A stretch of DNA of 10,000 nucleotides from Clostridium sp. Marseille-P299 (GTDB taxonomy: Bacteria > Bacillota > Clostridia > Lachnospirales > Lachnospiraceae). Below the pieces are notes generated by a model that did not search any database, had not been told where the DNA came from, and saw only the letters and a program-made list of their open reading frames with translations. Where the stretch lies: the NCBI RefSeq assembly GCF_900078195.1, contig NZ_FJVE01000005.1:1-10000 (forward strand), in the 5' to 3' direction. A program made the position numbers and the translations under genes. Below are positions 1 to 6,073 of this stretch, piece by piece (within the stretch, counting starts at the first letter, position 1; every line of letters starts with the position of its first letter).

Positions 1-212
<212 letters not shown>

Positions 213-500
213 AAAAGTTTAATCTTTAATTCAGAACAAAGCTGACAAAGTTTTATTTTCATAAAACCACTAAAAAGTTTAGCTTACTTCCATTTCTGAA
301 AGTTGTCATCTTGTTTCCGTTACTGATTTTAGGGTTGTGTCAGATCTTGCGATCCTTCACAGTTCTATACCAAACATTTCTGTCTGGATTTTTATTCTCA
401 ACGAATTTCAAGGTTGTTTCACTGTTCAGTTATCAATGTTCTGTGATTATTATCACTTATATAATGTCACACCATTCGGCGTTTCACTTTATATTGTTTG
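213..500 (-). other. rRNA operon leader (pre-16S 5' transcribed region)
   Basis: This stretch lies between the most proximal rRNA promoter and the 16S 5' end and has no gene in the sense direction. It contains small hairpins: a 7-bp stem at 250-267 whose loop reads GAAA on the transcribed strand, and a GATC/GATC stem closing a GCAA loop near 343-354. A TGTTCTGAA stretch on the minus strand at about 231-239 loosely resembles a boxA antitermination element, which is a weak call. The 16S processing stem should also use this region, but its 3' partner lies outside the window. Confidence 0.6.
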
Positions 501-516
501 CTGCTTTATAAGCAGC
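500..516 (-). other. Hairpin at the start of the P3 rRNA transcript
   Basis: GCTGCTT and AAGCAGC form a 7-bp stem with a 3-base loop, starting a few bases after the -10 box of the third rRNA promoter. It would sit at the extreme 5' end of the P3 transcript. No U-run follows, so it is not an obvious terminator. A role in RNA stability or early pausing is only a guess. Confidence 0.45.
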
Positions 517-522
517 TCGTTT

Positions 523-551
523 ATTGTATCATCGTTTTCGCTGTTTGTCAA
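523..551 (-). promoter_or_regulatory. rRNA promoter P3
   Basis: On the minus strand TTGACA (551-546) is followed after exactly 17 bases by TACAAT (528-523): a perfect -35 and a 5/6 -10. It is the closest of three promoters to the 16S gene, about 300 bases upstream of the mature 5' end. Confidence 0.85.
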
Positions 552-621
552 CAACTTTTTTATTATTTTTTCAAACATTTTAAATTGTTTAGACAGCTTT
601 TCCGAATCAAGCAACTTTTGT

Positions 622-650
622 ATTATAACATGCTATTTTAAGCTTGTCAA
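622..650 (-). promoter_or_regulatory. rRNA promoter P2
   Basis: On the minus strand TTGACA (650-645), a 17-base spacer and TATAAT (627-622) make a perfect sigma-A consensus. The bases after the -10, ACAAAAGTTGCTT, resemble those after P1 (AGCAAAGTTGCTA), and both spacers begin AG, so P1 and P2 look like diverged copies. Confidence 0.9.
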
Positions 651-723
651 CCCTTTGTTTTAAAGGATTTTTAAATTGTTTTAACTTCATAGACAATTTA
701 TTATTTTTAATAGCAACTTTGCT

Positions 724-752
724 AGTATAGCATTCAAAATAGAACTTGTCAA
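724..752 (-). promoter_or_regulatory. rRNA promoter P1 (distal)
   Basis: On the minus strand TTGACA (752-747), a 17-base spacer and TATACT (729-724) give a perfect -35 and a 5/6 -10. The DNA just upstream (about 755-805) is strongly A/T-biased, as expected of an UP element. This is the farthest of the three tandem promoters, about 510 bases upstream of the 16S gene. Confidence 0.88.
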
Positions 753-1003
753 CAAGTAATTCGACTTTTTATCTCTTTTACTTATTATTTTTATTAATTG
801 TACTAATATCACACGTTAAACACAACGCAATCTCCGTAAAGGGAAACTTTAAATTCCGTAATCCACGTAATTCATATTATGAAACGTCATACAAGTAAAT
901 TTTTTTATTTATCCTTTGAACTTTTTAATCTCTATGCAAAAAGAATATTCCTAATTTGAAAACACTTATAAATAATGCTACTAATCAATACACTAAAATA
1001 TTA
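753..1003. other. AT-rich intergenic DNA between the UvrC-like gene and rRNA promoter P1
   Basis: No gene and no convincing intrinsic terminator are visible here. A short direct repeat, TCCGTAA, occurs twice (about 832-838 and 855-861). The UvrC-like transcript may therefore end by another route or run into the rRNA promoter region. Confidence 0.5.
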
Positions 1004-2071
1004 TTAGTAAAACTCGTTATAGCTTTCAAAAATACGTTTTGCTAGTAACTTTTGATTTTTTCTTTTTACAGCTTGCGTTACATCTACATAAAGCTTGTCT
1101 GCACCTATCGATGTTATACATAAACTCATAATCTCCTCATCCTCTACATTAAACTTTTGTGATAGAATATCCGCACTAAAGCTTTCAATTAATTCATATT
1201 CGATTCTATCACTAATTTCAAGTGTGATGCGAAGTAAAGTGAGTCCATCATGAATATAAAAAATAGAGAAGCAAGGTTCATTATATGCTCTTAAAAATAC
1301 GCAGTAATCTTTTCCCTTTAAATTTGTATTAAATTTTTTAGTTCTGCGTTGCAACTTTTCAAGTGATGTCATCTGATTACGTAAGACTGCTGCCTTTTCA
1401 AATTCCAAATCTCTCGATTTAGCTAGCATCTCCTTTTTAATCTCTGATATCTTCTTTTTATTCTTGCCACTTAAAAAATTAATTACTTCTTTTATTGTGC
1501 TATTATAAACATCCACACTTATGTTTCCGCAACATGGTGCATCGCATTTCCCAATATGAAAATAAAAACATGCTTTGCTTTTTGAATCCATATCAAAATA
1601 CTTTTTCTTGCATAAAGGTGTTCTCCAAATTTGATTAATCAAATCAATTACCTTTTCCGCATCTTCTACATTATAAAAACAGCCAAAACTTACCACATCT
1701 TCCTCTTCTTTAGAATCATTCGATATAAAAATACCTGGGTAATCTTTATTACAACTTATTTTAATAAATGGATACGTACGATTATTCTTCATCATAGAAT
1801 TATAATGAGGTCTATACTCCTTAATAAGTTTACATTCTAAAAGTAACGCATCCGTTTCGGTCTCAGTAACTATATAATCCAAGTCATATATTTCTCTTAC
1901 TAGATTTTGTATCTTCCCTTCTTTTTTATCAGGGCTCTGAAAATACTGATGTACGCGCTTTTTTAGACATTTGGATTTCCCCACATATATAATATGATCA
2001 TACTTATTTCTATATATATAACATCCTGGTTTTGAAGGAAGTGAGTTTACTTTATTCATTAATGTGGTCAT
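1004..2071 (-). CDS. Stand-alone UvrC N-terminal-half protein (GIY-YIG nuclease, Fe-S cysteines, UVR domain)
   Basis: The 355-residue product matches the N-terminal half of excinuclease subunit UvrC, which makes the 3' incision in nucleotide excision repair. Residues 11-91 form a GIY-YIG nuclease domain: GCYIY at 16-20, YVG at 29-31, the catalytic-type Arg39 in LKKRV, and Glu79 in LLLECKLIKEYRPHYN. Cys154, Cys168, Cys176 and Cys180 sit where UvrC carries its Fe-S cluster. A UVR (UvrB-binding) helix pair covers about 205-240. Residues 245-355 resemble only the beginning of the UvrC C-terminal half; the RNase H-like endonuclease core and the helix-hairpin-helix tail are missing (full UvrC is about 600 residues). 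The ATG at 2071 has AGGAG at 2079-2083, 7 bases upstream. It may give Cho-like single incision or modulate UvrB, but Cho lacks a UVR domain. The family is clear; the cellular role is not. Confidence 0.88.
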   Translation of the reverse strand: MTTLMNKVNSLPSKPGCYIYRNKYDHIIYVGKSKCLKKRVHQYFQSPDKKEGKIQNLVREIYDLDYIVTETETDALLLECKLIKEYRPHYNSMMKNNRTYPFIKISCNKDYPGIFISNDSKEEEDVVSFGCFYNVEDAEKVIDLINQIWRTPLCKKKYFDMDSKSKACFYFHIGKCDAPCCGNISVDVYNSTIKEVINFLSGKNKKKISEIKKEMLAKSRDLEFEKAAVLRNQMTSLEKLQRRTKKFNTNLKGKDYCVFLRAYNEPCFSIFYIHDGLTLLRITLEISDRIEYELIESFSADILSQKFNVEDEEIMSLCITSIGADKLYVDVTQAVKRKNQKLLAKRIFESYNEFY

Positions 2072-2129
2072 AATATAACTCCTGTGTAATTAATTTCATC
2101 TATTCTTAATGTGTGCCTTACTAGATATG

Positions 2130-2175
2130 GTTGACTCCTCTTTAGCTATATAAAAATAGATACCACTAAGTCAAC
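2130..2175. repeat. Inverted repeat GTTGACT/AGTCAAC upstream of the UvrC-like gene
   Basis: A 7-bp perfect inverted repeat (2130-2136 and 2169-2175) flanks 32 AT-rich bases, ending about 60 bases before the UvrC-like start codon. Its minus-strand TTGACT could also act as a -35 with TATAGC after 18 bases, a weak match. It could be an operator or a chance palindrome. Confidence 0.3.
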
Positions 2176-2531
2176 ATAATATAAATCCTCTTATAAAGAA
2201 TTCTATCGTAATTCTAAGAAGAAATAAATATAAAACTCTATGGTATCTACTGTTATTATTCATGTCAATTAATCTCTGATAAAATAAATTCACAATTTAC
2301 TTATAAACTTCGCTAAAACATCGAACTCTCATTCACTAAGGAATCATACTCAGGAATATCTAAACGATATAGATATTTATACAACTTTCATATGCACTGA
2401 AATTTTATTCACTGATTCATAAGCAACTTTATCAACTATTTTTTTACCTTCACTTTTATCAATTCCACCAACTCATACATAAGTCTTCATTTTCAAAGTA
2501 GCCTTATATTATTAATAAATCTAAAATTGAC
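2176..2531. other. Gene-poor gap with a possible decayed coding trace
   Basis: No intact gene is visible between the Fic-like stop and the UvrC-like leader. On the minus strand, 2380-2472 is an open stretch of about 31 codons that looks protein-like (it contains GIDKSEGKKIVDKVAYES), with in-frame stops on both sides. It may be the remains of a gene broken by point mutations and frameshifts, or chance. I do not recognise a family. A 9-bp inverted pair, TAGATACCA (about 2157-2165) and TGGTATCTA (2241-2249), brackets the lower part. Confidence 0.3.
2240..2268 (-). promoter_or_regulatory. Candidate promoter for the UvrC-like gene
   Basis: The minus strand has a perfect -35 TTGACA (2268-2263), a 17-base spacer and TACCAT (2245-2240), a 4/6 match to the -10. 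Use of this site would give a leader of about 160 bases before the UvrC-like start codon. It is the best promoter visible in the gap but is weaker than the others in this window. Confidence 0.4.
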
Positions 2532-3188
2532 TTAATCTGATATACATTTATTATACTCTTGTTCATCTTTTACAACATACTCTGCAATTATCTCAATGAT
2601 AGGATCCATAACTGGATGTTCATAATTTTGAGCAAGTTCTAAGGCTCTTAAAAATCTTTCATCTTTTTGAGGCTGTATAAATATAACCCCATAACCTTCA
2701 CTTAATAATATGCAATTTAATAACAAGTTTGCTACTAACTCGTTTCCATTTATAAAAGGTTGAATGTCAAAAATCCTCTTATACACATAAGTGGCAAATT
2801 CAATTGGATGAAAAAATGATTTCGAAGTATTAATTTGTCCTATAAAATGTTCCATTAAGTGTGGTAAATCCTTTGGATCTGGAATCTTCTTCGTACCAGT
2901 TTGTAAGATTTGAATATCTCGGTATTTCCCCGCTGATTCTTTATTTAGATTTTCAGATAGCTCTTGATGCATTTGTTTTAATAATTCTTCCGTTATAAGC
3001 AGTGTCCCACTAAATGATCTTTGAATCATTAAATCGATAGCCTTGGTTTCTTCCTCTAATACACGATCATGATTTGTTGAGATAATCTTGTTTTTGATCT
3101 GATTCCAAGTATCTATATTAAGTGATTCTGCTTTTTTTATATTATCTCTTAACTCATCTGCTAATTGAAATAGTTCCTTTATATTCAT
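2532..3188 (-). CDS. Fic/DOC-fold protein with degenerate catalytic motif
   Basis: The product is 218 residues. Active Fic enzymes transfer AMP or other phosphate-containing groups from nucleotides to target proteins, using the motif HPFxDGNGR. The fold is recognisable from AGKYRDIQIL (residues 86-95), then PDPKDLPHLMEHFI, the helix starting HPIEFATYVYKRIF, and the motif region. That motif here reads IQPFINGNELVANLL: the catalytic His is Gln143 and the final Gly-Arg is Glu-Leu, while Phe, Gly and Asn remain. An S/TxxxEG/N inhibitory motif is not obvious either. The frame is intact and has its own strong promoter, so it looks like a maintained non-catalytic or altered-chemistry Fic homologue rather than debris. 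I chose the ATG at 3188 because GGAGG lies 5 bases upstream of it; the ATG at 3200 overlaps that ribosome binding site. No toxin-antitoxin partner is visible next to it. Confidence 0.75.
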   Translation of the reverse strand: MNIKELFQLADELRDNIKKAESLNIDTWNQIKNKIISTNHDRVLEEETKAIDLMIQRSFSGTLLITEELLKQMHQELSENLNKESAGKYRDIQILQTGTKKIPDPKDLPHLMEHFIGQINTSKSFFHPIEFATYVYKRIFDIQPFINGNELVANLLLNCILLSEGYGVIFIQPQKDERFLRALELAQNYEHPVMDPIIEIIAEYVVKDEQEYNKCISD

Positions 3189-3244
3189 AATAACCTCCAT
3201 GCGTTAGTTACACTTAATAATGTAAAATATTATCGCACCTTATT

Positions 3245-3271
3245 TTATGCTTATATAATTATGAAGCATAA
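3245..3271. promoter_or_regulatory. Palindrome at the Fic transcription start (possible operator)
   Basis: TTATGCTT (3245-3252) and AAGCATAA (3264-3271) form an 8-bp inverted repeat with an 11-base centre. It covers the expected transcription start just downstream of the Fic -10 box, a usual position for a repressor site or a 5' stabilising hairpin. Confidence 0.4.
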
Positions 3272-3275
3272 CTAT

Positions 3276-3304
3276 ATTATAGCAATAAATAGTATCCCTT
3301 TCAA
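3276..3304 (-). promoter_or_regulatory. Promoter of the Fic-like gene
   Basis: On the minus strand TTGAAA (3304-3299), a 17-base spacer and TATAAT (3281-3276) match sigma-A consensus at 11 of 12 positions. The expected start near 3269 gives a leader of about 80 bases. Confidence 0.8.
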
Positions 3305-3320
3305 TCTAGCATAATATTTT

Positions 3321-3399
3321 GTTAGAGACTTTTGCAACTTGAAGTCACTTTTAGATTGTTATTTAATCCTGTAACTCTATTTGTACAAAAGTCTCTAAC
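3321..3399. mobile_element. 79-bp MITE-like element with 14-bp terminal inverted repeats
   Basis: GTTAGAGACTTTTG at 3321-3334 is repeated in perfect inverted orientation at 3386-3399. The two ends diverge just inside this (CAAC against TACAAA), as imperfect transposon ends do. The centre has no reading frame. TTTT borders both sides and could be a short target duplication, though in AT-rich DNA this is weak. It is followed by T's on the plus strand, so a terminator is possible, but the ~51-base loop and lack of a plus-strand gene make that unlikely. It lies just upstream of the Fic promoter. I do not recognise the parent element. Confidence 0.45.
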
Positions 3400-3428
3400 T
3401 TTTTAGTTTACTATCATAAAATAGTTTT

Positions 3429-3647
3429 TTAGATAGTTTTCCGTTGTCTTAAAACTTTCGTGCCTATAAACTGTAATAGGGACACTTTCCTTTTTGTTTC
3501 AGTTTTTTCCTTTGTTAAATTATTGCAAACTTCTTGCGAACAATTATAAACTCTTTCAAGTTTTCTCCATGACCCAATTTCATTTGTATCCATTTTTCTC
3601 TCATCACGGTTTAAATTGATCATAAGATCTTGGCAATTAAAATTCAT
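3429..3647 (-). CDS. Small hypothetical protein (72 residues)
   Basis: The product is hydrophilic and rich in Lys, Arg, Glu and Asn, with a basic C-terminus (KVLRQRKTI) and three cysteines. It has no signal peptide, membrane segment or motif that I recognise. AAAGG lies 9 bases upstream of the ATG at 3647, a moderate ribosome binding site. The gene is flanked by the 79-bp inverted-repeat element downstream and a 12-bp palindrome upstream, and it is not closely coupled to any neighbour. It may be a real lineage-specific small gene or a chance open frame. Confidence 0.4.
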   Translation of the reverse strand: MNFNCQDLMINLNRDERKMDTNEIGSWRKLERVYNCSQEVCNNLTKEKTETKRKVSLLQFIGTKVLRQRKTI

Positions 3648-3706
3648 ACGTTTCTACCTTTCCCCCGCGCATGAATTATCGGTAAACTGTCTTTTTTGAA
3701 TTAGGA

Positions 3707-3738
3707 TTGACAGTGCAGAATTTGCACACGACTATAAA
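3707..3738 (+). promoter_or_regulatory. Possible plus-strand promoter with a dyad in a long spacer
   Basis: TTGACA (3707-3712) and TATAAA (3733-3738) are 20 bases apart on the plus strand. The spacer holds the dyad GTGCA-GAATT-TGCAC (3713-3727). Overlong spacers with a central dyad are the hallmark of MerR-type promoters. No plus-strand gene follows; transcription from here would run antisense to the small peptide unit. Confidence 0.2.
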
Positions 3739-3772
3739 TATGTTTGTATTCATAATATCAACAAACATATTT
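3736..3772. repeat. 12-bp perfect inverted repeat
   Basis: AAATATGTTTGT (3736-3747) and ACAAACATATTT (3761-3772) are perfectly complementary around a 13-base centre. A weak minus-strand promoter for the 72-residue gene (TTGATA, then TATAGT after about 19 bases) overlaps it, so it could be an operator. No U-run follows on either strand. Confidence 0.45.
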
Positions 3773-3787
3773 GAATTTCTCATCTTA

Positions 3788-3819
3788 TTAGAAATATAAA
3801 AAGTTAGAAATATAAAAAG
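3788..3819. repeat. 16-bp tandem duplication beside a terminator
   Basis: TTAGAAATATAAAAAG occurs twice in perfect tandem (3788-3803 and 3804-3819). The second copy supplies the U-tract of the adjacent minus-strand terminator, so the duplication also doubled the A/T run downstream of the termination point. Confidence 0.85.
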
Positions 3820-3838
3820 CCGTGGCAGGTTCCACGGC
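3811..3838 (-). terminator. Intrinsic terminator of the small peptide transcript
   Basis: On the minus strand GCCGTGG (3838-3832), a 6-base loop and CCACGGC (3825-3819) form a GC-rich 7-bp stem followed by TTTTTATA. This is a strong Rho-independent terminator. It lies about 33 bases after the 27-codon frame and defines the 3' end of that unit. Confidence 0.9.
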
Positions 3839-3871
3839 ATAAGAATTGTCTCTACAATTAGAATTCAATTA

Positions 3872-3955
3872 TTATTTATGCATTACCGAGGTAATCCTAC
3901 ACGATAAGTCTGCTGTTAAATTGTTATGTTGTGCACTTGCATTCATATTGCTCAT
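3872..3955 (-). CDS. 27-residue small protein or peptide, monocistronic
   Basis: The frame begins MSNMNASAQHNN and ends SVMHK. It is polar, with a single cysteine and no membrane segment or signal peptide, so it does not look like a type I toxin or a leader-peptide bacteriocin. GAGAGG at 3965-3970 lies 9 bases upstream of the ATG at 3955. A second ATG at 3962 in another frame would give 12 residues and is too close to the ribosome binding site. The frame occupies the middle of a transcript of about 210 bases with its own perfect promoter and terminator, so it is either a translated small gene or incidental to a small RNA. I do not recognise a family. The transcription unit is well supported; the coding claim is moderate. 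Confidence 0.5.
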   Translation of the reverse strand: MSNMNASAQHNNLTADLSCRITSVMHK

Positions 3956-4014
3956 TTTCCATTACCTCTCTTTCTTAGATTTCAATAGAATGTGCGTCCT
4001 ATTGTTTTAATTTA

Positions 4015-4028
4015 TGAGAATTTTCTCA
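4015..4028. promoter_or_regulatory. Palindrome TGAGAA-TT-TTCTCA at the start of the small transcript
   Basis: This 14-base palindrome begins within a few bases of the expected start site (about 4030) of the small unit. It could be an operator or a 5' hairpin that protects the RNA. Nothing in the sequence separates the two. Confidence 0.45.
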
Positions 4029-4036
4029 CTTTCATG

Positions 4037-4065
4037 ATTATAATATAAGTACCATATTTTGTCAA
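4037..4065 (-). promoter_or_regulatory. Perfect consensus promoter of the small peptide/RNA unit
   Basis: On the minus strand TTGACA (4065-4060) and TATAAT (4042-4037) are separated by exactly 17 bases: 12 of 12 consensus positions. Of the promoters in this window only rRNA P2 is equally good. This implies strong transcription unless the palindrome just downstream binds a repressor. Confidence 0.92.
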
Positions 4066-4204
4066 TAATTTATTGGATTTTCTATTATTTCTTTGTTTGT
4101 CTATACCTCAATTTTTCTTTTTTCTTGTATAAATAAAATATTTATATGCATATTACTACGAGCAAATAGGAAAATACTAACGTGAATTATTTTCATTTTA
4201 CAAC

Positions 4205-4255
4205 AAAAAAATGTGGATAAAGCAATTGTAATATAACTTATTGCTCTATCCACAT
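4205..4255 (-). terminator. Intrinsic terminator after pyruvate kinase
   Basis: On the minus strand the sequences at 4255-4240 and 4226-4211 form a 16-bp stem (one G-U pair) closing a 13-base loop, followed by a run of T's at 4211-4205. It starts about 20 bases after the pyk stop codon and ends the oadB-oadG-pyk transcript. Confidence 0.9.
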
Positions 4256-4275
4256 ATACATATCCTAATACTAAA

Positions 4276-6015
4276 TTAATTACAGCAAACGATTCCTCGT
4301 TCACCATCAATTGTTACTACAGTACCGCTCTTTAATATCTGAGTAGCATTTTTTGCCCCTAAAATTACTGGTATATCTAAGCTAAGTCCTACAATTGCAG
4401 CATGGCAATTAATATCATCTTCTTCAACAATGATACCAGATGCTAACTTAATTTTTGATAACATTTGATTATCTGTTTCAGATATTACAATAATATCGCC
4501 AGTCTTGAAATTATTATTTAAGTCTTCTTGATTATTGCATACACAAAGTCTAGCACATACTTTTTTATCGGAAATACCTTGGCCTGTGATAAGGACATGT
4601 CCTACAACGTGTACTTTAATTAAATTGGTAGTTCCTGAAACACCAAGAGGAACTCCTGCAGTTATTACTGTTACTTCACCTGGTGATACATATCCAGCTT
4701 TTTCTGTAGCCTCTACTGCATGATCAAATAAGTCATCTGTACTGCATTCCTCACCAATTTTAAGAGGAACGACACCCCATGACATATTTAACTGTCTGCA
4801 TACATAATCATATGTACTACATCCAATAATAGGACAATTTGGTCTATATTTTGAAATCATTCTAGCTGTCTTACCTGATTTTGTAACAGTTATGATTGCA
4901 GCTGCATTTAAATCATTTGCTGTTGTACAGGTTGCATGAGAAATAGCATTTGTTACATCTGGATTACTTAAACTTTCTCTCTTCTTAAAACGTCCTAAAT
5001 AGTCAATGTCATTTTCTGCTCTAGTTGCAATTTTAACCATAGTAGATAAGGCTTCTATTGGATATAAACCAGCAGCTGTTTCACCAGAAAGCATGATTGC
5101 ACTAGTACCATCATAGATTGCATTGGCAACGTCTGTAGCTTCTGCTCTTGTTGGTCTAGGATTTTTCATCATGGAATCAAGCATTTGTGTTGCAGTAATT
5201 ACCTGCTTACCTGCATTATAAACTTTTTTAATTATTAACTTTTGAATAACTGGCACTTCTTCAATTGGTATTTCTACACCCATATCACCTCTAGCTACCA
5301 TGATACCATCAGAAACTCGGATAATTTCATCAATATTTTCAACGCCTTGCATATTTTCTATTTTTGCAATGATGTTGATATGGCTGCTCTTGTGTTTTTG
5401 AAAAATCTTACGGATCTGTAATATATCATCAGCACATCTTGTGAAAGATGCTGCAATAAAATCAAATTCTTGTTCAATACCAAAAATAATATCCTCGTAA
5501 TCCTTTTCACTAATAAAAGGCATTGTTAAGTTTACATTTGGAACGTTAACACCTTTACGATTTGAAATAACACCATCGTTTTTTACACGACAAACGATAT
5601 CATGGTTTTTAATATCTATAACTTCTAAACCTACTAAACCATCATCTATTAAAATAGAATCTCCAACTTTTACATCATTGATTAAATTTTTATAACTAAT
5701 TGAAACAATTGCTTCTGTTCCCTCTACATCATCCACCGTAAGTGTAAAAGTCTGACCTTTTTTAAGTGTAATTTTTCCTTCTTTAAAAGTACCTATTCTA
5801 ATTTCTGGGCCTTTTGTATCTAGTAATGTCGCTACTGGTAAATTTAATTCTTCTCTCACTTTTTTGATAAGATCTAATTTCTTTTTATGTTCCTCATGGG
5901 ATCCATGGGAAAAATTAAATCTTGCTACATCCATTCCTTGTAGCATCATCTCTCTAATTACCTGTTCGTCCTCTGAAGCTGGACCTAATGTACATATTAT
6001 CTTTGTCTTTCTCAT
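4276..6015 (-). CDS. pyk: Pyruvate kinase with C-terminal PEP-utiliser mobile domain
   Basis: This glycolytic cytosolic enzyme transfers phosphate from PEP to ADP, giving pyruvate and ATP. The 579 residues show all hallmarks: the N-terminal TKIICTLGPAS; Arg32, Asn34 and Ser36 in ARFNFSHGSH; DTKGPEIR at 66-73; the signature IIAKIENMQGVENIDEI with Lys218 and Glu220; ARGDMGVEIP at 241-250; and TQMLDSM with NPRPTRAEATDVANA at 276-299. Residues about 355-470 are the allosteric C-domain. Residues 485-579 add a mobile domain like that of PPDK and PTS enzyme I, as in Bacillus-type enzymes; it keeps NCHAAIVGLSLDIPVILGA with His538. The ATG at 6015 has AAAGGA (6021-6026) 5 bases upstream. The gene starts 41 bases after the gamma subunit stop, so cotranscription is likely; a TATAAT at 6045-6050 with a poor -35 might add internal initiation. 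Confidence 0.97.
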   Translation of the reverse strand: MRKTKIICTLGPASEDEQVIREMMLQGMDVARFNFSHGSHEEHKKKLDLIKKVREELNLPVATLLDTKGPEIRIGTFKEGKITLKKGQTFTLTVDDVEGTEAIVSISYKNLINDVKVGDSILIDDGLVGLEVIDIKNHDIVCRVKNDGVISNRKGVNVPNVNLTMPFISEKDYEDIIFGIEQEFDFIAASFTRCADDILQIRKIFQKHKSSHINIIAKIENMQGVENIDEIIRVSDGIMVARGDMGVEIPIEEVPVIQKLIIKKVYNAGKQVITATQMLDSMMKNPRPTRAEATDVANAIYDGTSAIMLSGETAAGLYPIEALSTMVKIATRAENDIDYLGRFKKRESLSNPDVTNAISHATCTTANDLNAAAIITVTKSGKTARMISKYRPNCPIIGCSTYDYVCRQLNMSWGVVPLKIGEECSTDDLFDHAVEATEKAGYVSPGEVTVITAGVPLGVSGTTNLIKVHVVGHVLITGQGISDKKVCARLCVCNNQEDLNNNFKTGDIIVISETDNQMLSKIKLASGIIVEEDDINCHAAIVGLSLDIPVILGAKNATQILKSGTVVTIDGERGIVCCN

Positions 6016-6044
6016 AATTTTCCTTTCAACTACTATATCTAGTT

Positions 6045-6073
6045 ATTATAATACTGTCATTTCTTAATAAAAA
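6045..6073 (-). promoter_or_regulatory. Possible internal promoter before pyk
   Basis: A perfect -10 TATAAT (6050-6045) lies in the 41-base gap before pyk. The position 17 bases upstream holds only a T-rich hexamer, a poor -35. It could give extra pyruvate kinase expression independent of the decarboxylase genes. Confidence 0.25.

Noticed and set aside
443..470. A fourth rRNA promoter at the next ~100-bp interval
   Set aside because: GTGACA and GATAAT are present but only 10 bp apart, and no consensus pair with a 16-18 bp spacer can be found.
311..663. Plus-strand open frames of 66 and 108 codons
   Set aside because: They run antisense through the rRNA leader and across promoters P2 and P3, have no good ribosome binding site, and their Phe/Ser/Ile-rich composition is that of translated AT-rich noncoding DNA.
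4101..4310. 69-codon minus-strand frame overlapping the pyk 3' end
   Set aside because: It overlaps pyk in another frame and runs through the pyk terminator.
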